A stretch of DNA of 64,000 nt, taken from the NCBI RefSeq assembly GCF_910591885.1, contig NC_063269.1, forward strand, positions 310,001 through 374,000. Direction: 5' to 3'. This document shows positions 50,418-62,537 of this stretch, piece after piece (within the stretch, counting starts at the first letter, position 1; each line of letters starts with the position of its first letter). Source of the stretch: Bombus terrestris (taxonomy: Eukaryota > Arthropoda > Insecta > Hymenoptera > Apidae). Below the pieces are notes generated by a model, which did no database searches, was not told the DNA's origin, and saw only the letters and a list, made by a program, of their open reading frames with translations. A program made the translations under genes and the position numbers.

Positions 50418-53400
50418 CTGCAAAGAGAATGCGCGACGATTAGAGCGAGGTTCACGCGAGGTTCTGCGACGGTAGCTAACGGTATCATATTCTGTTAATT
50501 GCATTTCTACGATCAGATTATAGCGAAGAACAACAAGTTGATTATAGTAAAGCATAATTCTCGAAGTGGCACGCGTAGGGCGAGTCACGATATTTCTGAG
50601 ATATATTTCGATGGCTGTGTAACGTTTCGAACGAAATAGTTGTTTTTGGCGCTTTATGACGTTGCGCTAAAGACGTTGGCGTAAAGACGAGCGCGGAAGG
50701 AGAGAAGCACAAAGAGACAGAGATACAGCGTAAAACCGGACACGTTTCGGCCGGTCTGCGAATATCGATGCGACCGACCGTAACAACCACCGTACGCCTG
50801 GTTTTAAAAATATATCGTAAGTTGTATAGTTATCGTACTACGCATATCGTAGGTTGTCGTTTCAACCAATATACGTATTGCGTGATACGTGATATATCCG
50901 CGATATACGTGACGTACGTGATATACATGACGTACGTGATATACGCGATATACGTGATATACGTGATATAGGCGATATACGCGATATACGTATATTAAAT
51001 CAACAATTTTTCAATCGTTAATCGTTTAAAAGCACACTCGTCGGAGAAACCTTTTAATAAAATAACGTAGATCATTTTGAAGAGGGAAATTTCAGGGAAC
51101 GACTAGACGGTTTCGAGTTTGTCCAAGTACTCGTGATATCCGCTGTTGAATTTTTCGTTACTCGAAACGATATCAGCGATAGTTTGCTGTCATTTGTTTC
51201 CAGACAAACGCGATACACGAACAGTTGGCCAGCAACTAATCCTCTTACGGGTGGGTATCGCTATGTAACCCGTGACACGTTCGTTAGGCGTTCACCGATC
51301 GTATCGTGAAAATGCGAATGGGAGAAACAAAAGTGTGTCGAAAACGCCAAGAGCTTGTATAGGAGAGTATCCTTTTACGGAATTGCGTTGGTCCTTACGA
51401 GTCAGGCCCTTGCACTTTTCTACCATTGTTCCGAACAACCATTTTCAACTCGGCGTATATTCGTGGGACAGATTTTTTCTTTTTTTTTATCAAAATCCGC
51501 CACAGTTTGTTTGTTCGGGGGTCTTCTATATTTATATGTAGTGGACGCTTATAACGTATTACCGAAATCGATAAAATTAACGTTAAAGGTAATTTCCCTT
51601 TCTGCGATCAACGAGAGAGTCCCTTGATGAAAAAATGAACTAGCACGGCAGTGATTCGGGCGTAATCGGACCATTTGATTTATGTACCTGGTAACGACCC
51701 CCGGGATCTTGGTGTGTCGCCAGTTTCTATATTATATCGTATGGACATTAATTTTGTTCGCAACGCCTTTAAAACTTGCATTAGCCCAGATCCAGCCCTC
51801 AAGCTGGATTATCGTTGTCACGAGAGACGAATATTTCATAAAACCAACAACCGGCTGAACAGCTTTTCGATCTTGCGCGATAATTAAACTTTTACAAGAA
51901 ACGATATACTACTTCCTGTAATTTAATACGACAGATAGAGTAGTAGTAACGCGTGAATGCAACTTGGAACGTAATAAACGTGAAATATATACCTATGCGA
52001 GCCAGAACTGATATAATAGTCCATATATATTAGCATAAAGAGGAAACTTATCAGTCTAGTTTATCTTTTATTTTTTATTTATATATATATATGTCGGGTT
52101 GGCGTTACGATTAGAGTTAGGGTTAAGGGCGTAAACGAATTCCTATTGACACTAGACGTGATCACTATGCAATAGAGGAGATATTTACTAGTGCAAACAT
52201 GACCATGTTGGAATTGGACAAGTAATCGCGATAAATTGATACTCGAGAAGCTAATGACAATGATCCTAGGCTCAATAACGAATCCACGGTCAACGGGATG
52301 ACGAACTCTACGCTTCTTTAGCGTCTAAGTTGTACTCAATGTTAATGCGTGGGGCAATCACTACGTATCCGAGAGTTACTTGAATCGTCGTCGAGATCGT
52401 ACCGGAGAGTAACTCTCCGTCTCGACGATGCCGTCGAGGAAAACTATAATGGGTGGGTCTAAGGACATGAGATCCTCGGATTCGTCAAAGAAAGCTTTCG
52501 TTCCAAAGGTGAGGGAAATTAGCGCTATTGCTAATTGGTCGATCTCCATAACGGCGTTTTGAAAGAGATGCTGGCCGCCCTTGAAGGGAGGTTGTTGACG
52601 GGGGGCAACGCTCGTGGAGGATAGGTTTCTCCTATCTTCCCGTAGTTGCAACAAAGTCTATTTGACGGACTTCGCTTGACTAAATCTTAAGATCTATAGC
52701 GGGTCCTCACGTTAGCTAAACATACGCCACAAAGGCATGCCGACACCCGGCGATCATCTTACCCGGAGGACAAAATCTGCGTGTGGCGGGCCGCGGGATA
52801 GAAACTATTGAAGTATTTACTGCCACGTGTCGCTACGACTATTTCTTTTAAGGAGAGGTATAGAGTTACTCTGTGCCTTTGTTAGATAAAACGTTCATCC
52901 CTTTGACCGCGGCTACGTTCGGCGACTGATTGTCGCCTCGAGCCCAAGCTCATGATCATAAATCTCGAACAATCGGAGCGGCATTTGTTTAATCCAAGTT
53001 ACAGAGTTGCGGTATTCCCGCGAATCCAAGGAGGAGCTCCGGCGTTCTTTCATCTCCGACATATATATATCTTTCTCTCTCTCTCTCTCACTCTCTCTAC
53101 TTTACTCTTCTCTAATCTTTATACGCTAATTTTACTATGCATATTTTACACACATAACACGTATAAATATTGGCTCATTTTAATTATCCAAGTTTAAATC
53201 GTTGAGGTTGCATCTAACTTGAACTAAGAGAAACCTTCTAATATCCTATAGTCGAGCTATATCATTCGACAAATACGACCGTGATTTGCTAAATAATCGT
53301 GACAACCGTAATGTAAAGCATCGTAAAGCATTGTAAAGCCAAGTGGAGAGGATAATATTAAATATTAAATGTACATTTAATTTGTAAATATTAAAATATT

Positions 53401-56400
53401 AGAGTCAGTCGACACAGTTGGAATAATTTACCACGTTGTAGTACCGATATCTCCTTGGTTGTAGACTTTAATCGAAGTAAAATCTTTGGTTATTATGGTC
53501 GTAAATTCAATTTTAACAAACATAATGATAACTCACTTTCCTCGCTCGTCTTTCTCATAGTCATTTTGTTACTTTCACCAATTAGCACGCGGTATCGTGA
53601 TCAAATTCTTTATCGCGTCTTATATATGGATCGTTAACAGGAGTTTGAAATTTTCACGATAAAAGGAAAGGACAAGTATATATCGCTGGAAAGCTGATCC
53701 CGTTGATAATTAAAGTTTCACGTTACAGGCATTTTCATCGAGAAATCTCCGGCTAAAATAGGCTTCGAATCTCTCATGAATCACGGCTTCTCGGTACGTG
53801 GCATCGCCACGATACAATTAGCTCGCTCTGGCTGGCGTCGTAATTCTTCCATTCTCTGTCATGATAGATCGTCAATATCATTAATATTTCGCCTTGGATA
53901 TTGCGGCTCTTAATAACGTCGACTTAACGGCTTCGCTCTTTCTCGCTGTAAATCAACATCATTAATACAGCAGCCAACGCGCTGTTGGCTTTATCGTCTC
54001 ACCTTCAGTCATTAGAACGACTAAATAATTTCTCTGCATCGAATAGCTCCGGTAGAATAGCCGCACGACGTGTCATACGATCGTAGGTTGTTTCCCCGTT
54101 CAAGTACGTATCGATATTTGTGATTTTCACCGCGATATCGAAATTTGTTTATTTATCGCTTCTCCGAGCATAAACAGATGAATATTACCAGATATCGATA
54201 CTTTGTTTTACTTATTTCTCGAGCGAAATTGCTTTTGTACAACCGGAGTGAGTCGTTATTTCTGTAGTTTATTAACTAAAGGCAAAAGTAAGAGGGGATA
54301 ACTGGTTTCAAGTTTTAACGAAAGTCCCGAAGTAAGCGACATTCGCATTTCACTTCCTATTCGTACGATATAATAAATAACAAGAACAACAATTGGCAAT
54401 CCGCGATTCGGCATTTTCAAATAATTATTTTATATTAATTAAATAATTTTTCACTGGTGTCGAGTGTCGAATCATTTTCTTAGTGTTTATCGTGAATTAT
54501 TTCGCGTAATATTCGTTTTCCAAGCAAAGATAACCAGTCTTAAAGCTCGCCAACTAACATCGAACCGTCCTTAAATTTGTACAATCTTTTCTAAACGTTA
54601 TATTTATGTTTCTAGTAATCTTGCAAATATTTAGCGTAAGTTTCGATCGAAAGAAAAGATCGCTACTTTGAGTACAATCATGGCACAATCGTGTCGTGGC
54701 TGATGGTAAGGTTACAAATATTTCTATCGTATTATATAATCGAAGTAAGTATATCGTATTAACGTATTCGATTCAATTCAGCTATCGTAAAATGGAGGAG
54801 AACGATACCGTTGAAGGGTTGCGTATTAATCGCGTATTCGAATAATAAAATTGCAAAGTTTAGGAGAAACGTTGTTAACTCGTTTGACCTTTCTTTTCTC
54901 GATCGGTGAAAATGAATAAAAAAAGAAAAGAAAAAAAAAAAAAGAAACGGCGAGAATTTGGATGCACCGATGTGACACGACGCGACCGCAGCCAAGGATC
55001 AATTTTGTCGTACGTCATCGACAGAAGCCGACGCGACGCGTCGCGACCGTAGTCGATTTCGTGTAATTGAATCGTATCGCTTGTACGCCCGATATGCGTT
55101 AATTAACGCGGTCCGATCGAATAAGTTAATCAGCGGGTGTGCGTTGCCAATTCTTTTCATTTCCCACCGAAACGACCAACTCCCTCTTTCTACCCCTTCG
55201 CCTTTCTCCTCTGTTCCCTTCTCGCCCACTGTATTTCTTTTTCTACTTTCTCCCCCGTTGCTGCTTCCTCACTGCTCCCCTTCTTCTCTCGCTTCCGTCG
55301 TCTTACCAGCGGCTAGCAGCGCTTTGGCGAGAGGCTTTTGGCGCGACCTGTAACCAGAGCAACCCTCGGTATTTCGCATAATTAACGAAATAATCGATCG
55401 TCGTTGTATCGAACCCGTCGCATTCTTTTCATCGCCGATTCAGCGTCGCTTTGCCGTTTCGTTCCTTTTTTCTTCGTACACGCAAAGTCGTTCGTTTACT
55501 TCAGCTTCGTGGGAGAGATAGCTTTCTGTATTCGTAAAACCGATACACACGGGCATTAGAACGTAGTGAGAAATTAGTTGCGCGATCTTTCTTATCTTTC
55601 TTATCTTTGCTTCAAAGACACTCCGTTTCAATTTATCGTTTCAAAATGGCAAGGTTTGTCGAGAAAATGTCTCTCCGTGTATTATATACGCGTTGCTCGA
55701 ACGAGAAACTGCTTTCGCGTACAACCTTGACACACTTGTACCGAACCGTTCCAATATCCATCCACCATCCAACATGGAGCGAAATCGAGAGCCGAGAACG
55801 TAACTAAATCCAAAGGCTTCGTCAAACTCTAAAGACAAACCATCCTTCTGTAAACTACCTTGGAAACCAGCAAACCCATCCGCAATTTCATCTCCTCGAC
55901 GACAGATACGCCACAAACCCGTGCGTTTCTCCCCCTTTTACCTTAAACGGAAACAAACTTTGTTACTGCCAGCTGCCAGCTGCCGCTGAGTTTGAGCTAA
56001 CGGAAGGAGAAAGGGCTAAAGGTCGCGGTACACGGGCAACTGTACGACGCCTGACGTTCCTTCTTGTCGCGAGCTTCCGGTTGGTCATTCCGTAAGTTTG
56101 GTCGCGATATTTTTCCTACGCGGACAGGTGATTTGTCCGTTAGCGATCCGTGTCTTTGTTTCTCTTAGAAACTCTTTTAGAGATCGACGCGTTGAATCGT
56201 TCGACGGAAAGAGGTACCACCGATCGAGGGAAGAGAAATATTTTCTCGTCGCTTTTCATCGAGAGATTCGAAACCGTCCAGTACCGTTTTTGTCCTTTCA
56301 TTAGGATTTAAGCTGTCGCGAGCGAATCGACGCAAGCTGAGAGCGTTTCGCGGTTCTCAACCGGACTCTTCCACGCGTTTGTTGTCGCGATCAACGCGAG

Positions 56401-59400
56401 GAAATATTATTAAAATGTTCGTCGGACGTCGAACGAGATCCGAACGTTGGAATCTTTTTGATCGAGTTGGTCAAAGTCAGAAGTAGCTTAACGAAACGAG
56501 AATTTTAGATTGGTCCAGGTTTTTATTCGAATCGGATCGTTTCGATCGATAGATCTTGATAGATAGTATCGAAATGGGATAAAGATGGTAATGCATCCGG
56601 TGTCTCTCGTACAAAATTAAACAGACGCGAAACGCGAGAGCGTTTATCGAAAGATTAGCGAAAGAAAGTTAAAATATTTTAGCGGTCGTGTCTTTTTTTA
56701 GTTAAAAGTCGGAATCTGCGGTTTTTGGAAATAGGGAGACTTTGCCGTCACACACCGAGGAGAAGCGGTGTGGCTTCAAAGTATTTTACACAACTAATAA
56801 CTAGAGAAGGGAACAACTGCATATATTAATATTCATCTTGCAACCTGTCATTCTCGACGTATCGCTTCGAATCGCCATAATTATAGAATATTTTATATTA
56901 CGATATTTTCATCCTGATAGGGCTCGATGCTTATTCGTAATCATGTTACAAGCTTTGCCAACGAAAGACTATGAATTTATCTCGTATTTTCAAAAATATT
57001 TCATTAGTACTAAAAATTCAATTATTTTGTCCGAGAGAGAGAGAGAGAGTGAATCATTTTCATCTGATACTCGATTCTGTACATGTCGTTTAAAGCTTTG
57101 CTCAATTTTTCCGAAAATCAGGTCGAAAAAAACTGTCGAGCACCGTTGTTACTTCACCGCTCGTCTATCTAATTCAGACAGAAGATTCATCGATCTCGTT
57201 GCTTCGTTGCCTCTACGAATCACTGGAGCGTCTTTAACGATCGCGAAATGTCCATGGAATATCTGGGAAAACTGTGATTACCGGAACGTCGTAAAAGCAT
57301 CACGTCGCTCGTAATACCGAGATTGTGCGGAATTAAATTAAATAAATCAATATGCGGCTGTGTTACCGTTAGGTAATCTAGATTGCAGGTAAACAGCGAC
57401 GGTAAATATCGAGACTGGTGGCGCGACGTGCGAATTCCACGTGACGTTTGCGAATGTGCATCGACATATTTCCATATTATTTGGATATGGAACGAGAGGA
57501 GTACGAGAGGAGTACGGGAGGAGTACGGGAGGAGTACGAGAGGAGTACGGGAGTAGAACGGGAGGAGTACGGGAGGAGTACGGGAGGAATCGGTTACGCG
57601 TAATGGTAAAACGGATCACGAAACTATAACTATAGTAGTATCGATCGAACGAGGATCGCGCATCCGCGAGTTGGAAACTTGGATGGATTTCAATTTCCAC
57701 TCGTACCATTGTAAAATTCGTGTGACTGGAATAAAACAGAAGCGATGTTTGGCGATAAAGGCGACGGTCGCAGTTAACGGCTGACGATTTTCGTGAAAAC
57801 GTTGTAAACAAACGGGAGAATGTACGAGGTGAATCGTGGTAAATATAAAAGAGGTAAATTTGCTTTATTTTACGAAAGAATAGACGCGGTTGTAGATGGA
57901 AACGCGAAAGCAGATGGAAAAAGTGGAACCACGCGAGAACACCGATGGATTCGGCATCGAATTTTACAATGTAGACGAACGGGTCATCGTCGTGCCAGAA
58001 GAAACGTGACAGTCCGCAGCAAGCGAAATCGTGGTATATTCGTCGAGTCGAAATCGCATTTCGGGCTGATCAATTTCGCGATCGGAGGATCAACGTTGAC
58101 AGAACGGAGACGTAACCTGTGCATAAAGCGAAATCGTATTTCGATATTGACCGTGGGACCGCGACACTGGCTACGTGCCGAGCCTCCGAGTCGAAGCATT
58201 TACGAGCAAAGTGTGAAAAATATTAACAGGTTCGCCGTTACGGAATCGCCGGTCAACGGAAACGGATTTTTCCTTCGAGTTATGGGACGTGGCGATAAGC
58301 GACAGCGTACTTTCATCACCGTCCAACCGTGGTGCTGAACTGTTGGTACTATCGAAAATAAAACGATCCGTGTAACGATAAAACTAAGTAAAAAGGAGAA
58401 TTATCGTTAGCGCGTTATTGTCTGTCGTTAAGAATAATTGTTTCAGTGCCGTCGAGGGAATAAAGGTTTTACCACTGTGTCGATTGCTAAGCGCATCGGA
58501 AATATTTCCTTATTGATCGTTGCGGTTCTTTGAATTTTCTGCCGAATGATCTTGCCTTAACGACGATAGACGTGGAAGATCGTCGCACCGGTTAGCAACG
58601 GTGTCCGCTAACAACGAACTTCGACTTGGATTTTCAAGATTCACCATGGCCGATCCCCCATACAGCGGACGATATACATATTTAAGAAAGAGTTTTGAGA
58701 GTTTCCGCTTTGAATTTGAATCGCGATGGCTACACTTTACTTTCGAGCAAATTACGTTTCATCGCGTTTGCCAGTTGCCAATTGTAATACTCGCTAGCAA
58801 GTAAACCATTTCGAACGTATGTATTTCTTTATTTATATTTGTTATTTTATGTTGACAAAATTATCGTTGTCGCGTTTCCTCGTTTGGTTTGTTCGAAATC
58901 AAGCCGAGTCCGGCAAAATCGTTTTCTTCGCCTTTTTAAGTAGCAGCCCCTTTCAAACTTTCCAACCCGTCTGGCAAAGGTAAGTCAGTCGGAATCTGCT
59001 GAAATTTCTAGAATTTTTAAAGAAACGTATCGCTCGCGCTCCTTAATTTATACTGCCATTTTGTTCAAGGCCGTTTATTCACGCACGTTATTTAGACTCT
59101 TAGCTCGTTTGCCTTTTCGATTGCATTTTTCTCGAGTATACGTAATAACAACCGTCGAGTACTCACCTAAATACTTACCGTACAGATGTATTCCCTTTCG
59201 TTATTTTTACTCTAGTCTGGCTTTTTCTCTCGGCTATCCGAATTATAAGAAGAATTAACATTTAAACTTAAAGTTGTTTCGCGTTCTGTACGTTTAGTTT
59301 TTCTTCGAGTCACAGTCTTTTCGCGCAAATATAAATATACGTATAACGCTTTCCCTGGGCTTTATCGATTCTTTATTTTATTAATGTCAAATGTCTTATT

Positions 59401-62400
59401 TGGATAGCTAGTAAGGAATTTGGTCTGGATTCCGAAATTGTGGTGGTTTTATTTGCACGAAATAAAATATAATTTTCTTGCACATTTCACGAGTAATCAG
59501 CAATACCGAGAGTCCGATAGGTTGGTCGTATATCTTACGAAAAATGTATCGAAAATGATGCGAGCATCGAGAATCATAATTTTGAAATAACGTAAAACAT
59601 GGATGTCGTTGTTTTGTCTACTAATTATCGACGTTCCATTACACGTATTTAGCCGAACCGGCGATCTCGAAAAGCTTTTGCTCCATCCGCAGTTATTAAC
59701 ACGGTATTGTTCCCATGTTAGTCAGTTTCCATGCTTTAACCATTTCCACGCAATTTAACGATCGAACGAAAGCTTTCTACTCTACAGGTTGTCAATTGTG
59801 CTGAAATCATTTTGCCTCAGATAAATAAAATAATAATATCTTGTTTATGTAATTGACGATCTCTTCCCCGAACATATCATCGATTTGAGCAAATTTCGGC
59901 AAAATGAAGGTAAATGTAATATATAATTGCAGAATATTCGTAACGTGCGTAAACATTTGGTAATTACATTGAAAAATTTGCGAAGACAGGAATGGAAATT
60001 GTTCCAATTGTTTAGAAATAATCGTCAGTTGTTTACACAGTTGTTAATCTGGTCGATGGCGGTGAAAAATCGTGTATTACGATGTTCGAACGACAGTTTT
60101 TATCCAGCTGGCATCGGTCGCTCCGCATCGCATCGGGTCGATCAATTGTTATTGGCATCGTCGATTTTTAGTCGCGCTAATCGTTCGAAATAAACGACGA
60201 GGACAGCATCGGTCATAATGCGCTGGCAATATCTGGCCACAGTCGCGTCACGAAGAATACGTGCCAGCTGGTGAGCGCGACATACCGATGGCTACGTGTC
60301 CAGCAACCCCAACGTTCGAAACGAACGCCGCGCCACGCCGACTTGAATATTTCACGAACGCCAGGGATTATCGCGACCGCCGACTTCTCGACTTTCCAAT
60401 CGTTTAGCGATTTTACGACGGTTTTTCGTTTCTTTTCGTTTTTAGGTCTGGCCGGTTGCTTGGCCTTTGCTAAGAGTCGAATGGTTGCTTTCAATTTTGA
60501 TGAGTTTCCATTGGATCGGTAAAAAACGTTTCTTCTATTCCAAGACCGCGTCAGGAGAAAATATAACGTTACGATAAAGTAATAATCGAAGTTTAGCAGA
60601 ATTTAAAGGTACATCTTTCGTCAAAGTTCTTTCATCCTAACGAATTTTTCCCGTCGATGAGAAAGGACAAATATAATCGAGTAGATTGGAAAGCCTCCAC
60701 TCTCTTTAAACGTATCGTATATCGTATATCGTATATCGTATATCGTATATAGTATATCGTATAATGTAGCAACCAATATTTTTAAGCAATAGCAACCAAG
60801 ATTTACGATACGATATAGAAACATGTTCTTCAAGATATTTTATATATCTTTTAAAATAAATATCGTTCTCTTTGTCTGGAATCTGTCTGGAACAAATTAG
60901 TTTAGAATCTGGCTATGAATCGAAAAGTTTGACGAGTTTGCAACAGCATTGGGATCCGCCGTCACGAAAGATTTTTTCTTTCCTAATTTTTAACAGAAAT
61001 CGATCGTTAGCATTTTTACTTTCGGCCATTTAGAACGATCCAATTGTGCAACATATTTATTTAATTGTTTTAGAGAATCTATTTTCTCTCTATACGTGGT
61101 GAAATTCAATTGAATAGAAAATAACAAGAAAAAAGGAAAGAATAGATATTCTTAGGAAAAACGACGAAATGGGTTAATGTCCGTAGTAGTAATGAAAAAG
61201 TGGGTAGTTTAGTTTTAATTATTGCAATTATTGGGTCGAAGGTAATTGATTTAACGATGGCTATATCGGGGCTATCGATGCTTCATTTTCGTTTAAAGGA
61301 GGAGAGGGACATCTATGACATTCAACGAAGCGATTGGTGATATTCGAGTTTACTATTGTAGTTTCGTTACGATTCGATTAAATTGAAAGCAAATAGCACG
61401 CGCAAACTGAAATTGTTTTATTTATGAAGACTTTGGGTATATATGTATTTCGGAACTGAAACTAGTTCATCCGATAGACTTCCATACAAGAACATATTTT
61501 TATATTTTTGTAGGTTTGTCGGAATATTGATAGAACCAATAAACATATTTTGCGAACGTATTAAGCTATAAAATAGGAGTTGGTTTCGAATGCTGATTTC
61601 GATATAACAGTCACGCGTGAAACATTGATTTTCTAACATCGAAAGTTAATGTATAGGATACGTACGGTAAAAAGTTCGCTATACGGAAGAAACCATATTT
61701 TAAATAAAATAGTCTGTTTTTATGGTAAGAGAATATTCTACGCTAAAAATAAATTGGGAATGTGATAGAACGAGAAATACTATATCGTACCGTATCGTAT
61801 CGTATCGTACACGTATTGTATCGAGACGCGAAAAAAATAAAAGAAAGATTTGGGATAAATTTTACGCGTCACTTCCATCAACATCTGTAGCGTATAAATC
61901 TATACTTGCGTTTAAACCTAGCAAGATCCTATGTTTTAAATCGTAATAAATGTGTAATTATACGGAAATTATTTTCGTAAACTTTTCCAAGTTGTAGATA
62001 AAATAATTAAAATTCACGAATAAACAAGGAGCGGGGGGGGGGGGCGGATAGAACAGAAGAATAGAATAAGAAGATAGAACAGAAATGACATGGAAATCTG
62101 TCTGTGTATTTAATTACGAGGTTGATTTCTGAACACTTTTCAATATGATATTAATGGATAATATATACATATATACACGCATGTATAAAAACAAGTTGAA
62201 CCGATCGATATATGTATAAAATTTCGTTGCGTTTCTCTAAATATGCGAAATGTACTAAGAAGTTTTGATCGACGCGTTTTAGAACATTGTGCGTATATTT
62301 AAATAAGAGGGCGCAATTAGAAGGAACGCAACATTTACCGAATTTTCCTTGTAAATATGTAAATGTACTTACGTCGTCGACTTCCCAGCCTTGTGTCTGC

Positions 62401-62537
62401 CAAAAGTAGCAACTGACGAAGGCCGCTGCGACTACCGCTAAAGGTCCAGCACCTCCTAGCTCGATCGCCTCGCTTCCGAATACCGCCAGTAACCCACCTC
62501 CTAATAACATCAGTACTCTCATAGGCACCATGAAAGG
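49890..62537 (-). CDS. SLC9B/NHA-type sodium/proton antiporter, 3' part (last two coding exons)
   Basis: An integral-membrane cation/proton antiporter of the CPA2 group (animal NHA, SLC9B1/SLC9B2 family; fly Nha1/Nha2), expected to exchange Na+ or K+ for H+ across plasma or organelle membranes. Exons 62537-62373 and 50417-49890 join in phase 0 to give 230 C-terminal residues. They contain LGGAGPLAVVAAAFVS, then FWMICEPILFGVTGAQ and VYLGVSCLLAGIVIRIVV. Next comes the family signature KEKVFIALSWMAKATVQAAL, then ILLTAPAGAIIISLTGPKLL. Five to six membrane helices and a 40-residue acidic tail are present. The paired-Asp ion-binding motif belongs in exons beyond the right edge, so the gene is truncated by the window. 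The human paralogues have Pro where this protein has Ala in SWMAKATVQ. The gene converges on the mth-like gene. Confidence 0.92.
50880..50995 (+). repeat. Degenerate 10-bp array, GATATACGTG type
   Basis: About eleven imperfect units mixing GATATACGTG, GATATACGCG and GACGTACGTG, in the antiporter intron just upstream (minus strand) of its last exon. Confidence 0.85.
52092..53061. mobile_element. Probable solo LTR, 970 bp, inserted in a TA tract
   Basis: A block of more complex, GC-richer sequence starts TGTCGGG and ends CTCCGACA. That gives terminal TG...CA with a short inverted repeat (TGTCGG/CCGACA). It is flanked on both sides by TATA(TA), consistent with a 4-bp target duplication of the kind made by gypsy-type elements that prefer TATA. 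It has no internal retroviral genes. A minus-strand frame (52376-52654, 92 codons) inside it has no recognised domain. The TA tract makes the duplication length ambiguous, and a short-TIR DNA element is the alternative. Confidence 0.5.
57495..57594 (+). repeat. 11-bp tandem array, AGGAGTACGGG type
   Basis: About nine units of AGGAGTACGRG with a few substitutions, in the antiporter intron. Confidence 0.93.
60711..60764 (+). repeat. 7-bp tandem array, ATCGTAT
   Basis: About seven units, one with AGT for CGT, in the antiporter intron. Confidence 0.9.
62033..62047 (+). repeat. G run
   Basis: Twelve consecutive G then CGG, in the antiporter intron. Confidence 0.92.
62373..62537 (-). CDS. NHA-type antiporter, penultimate coding exon
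   Basis: A 165-base, 55-residue exon read on the minus strand. The acceptor is tgtttcag (AG at 62539-62538) and the donor gtaagt (62372). Residues PFMVPMRVLMLLGGGLLAVF and AGPLAVVAAAFVSCYFW are two membrane helices separated by the family's glycine-rich turn (ELGGAG). It ends WEVDD. The open frame runs past the donor to 62151, but those residues are intron. Upstream exons are not visible up to 64000. Confidence 0.9.

Larger units (their letters stand above)
50418..62372 (-). other. 11,955-base intron of the NHA-type antiporter
   Basis: A very large terminal intron bounded by gtaagt and ttgcag on the minus strand. The protein joined across it matches the family without a gap, so no coding exon is missing. 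It contains a GATATACGTG-type array (50880-50995), a probable solo LTR (52092-53061), an 11-bp array (57495-57594) and a 7-bp array (60711-60764). It also has a long unexplained open frame (57820-58338). Confidence 0.8.

Noticed and set aside
62151..62372. Read-through of the antiporter exon past its donor
   Set aside because: It is intronic: the gtaagt donor joins in phase 0 to the last exon, which continues the antiporter fold.
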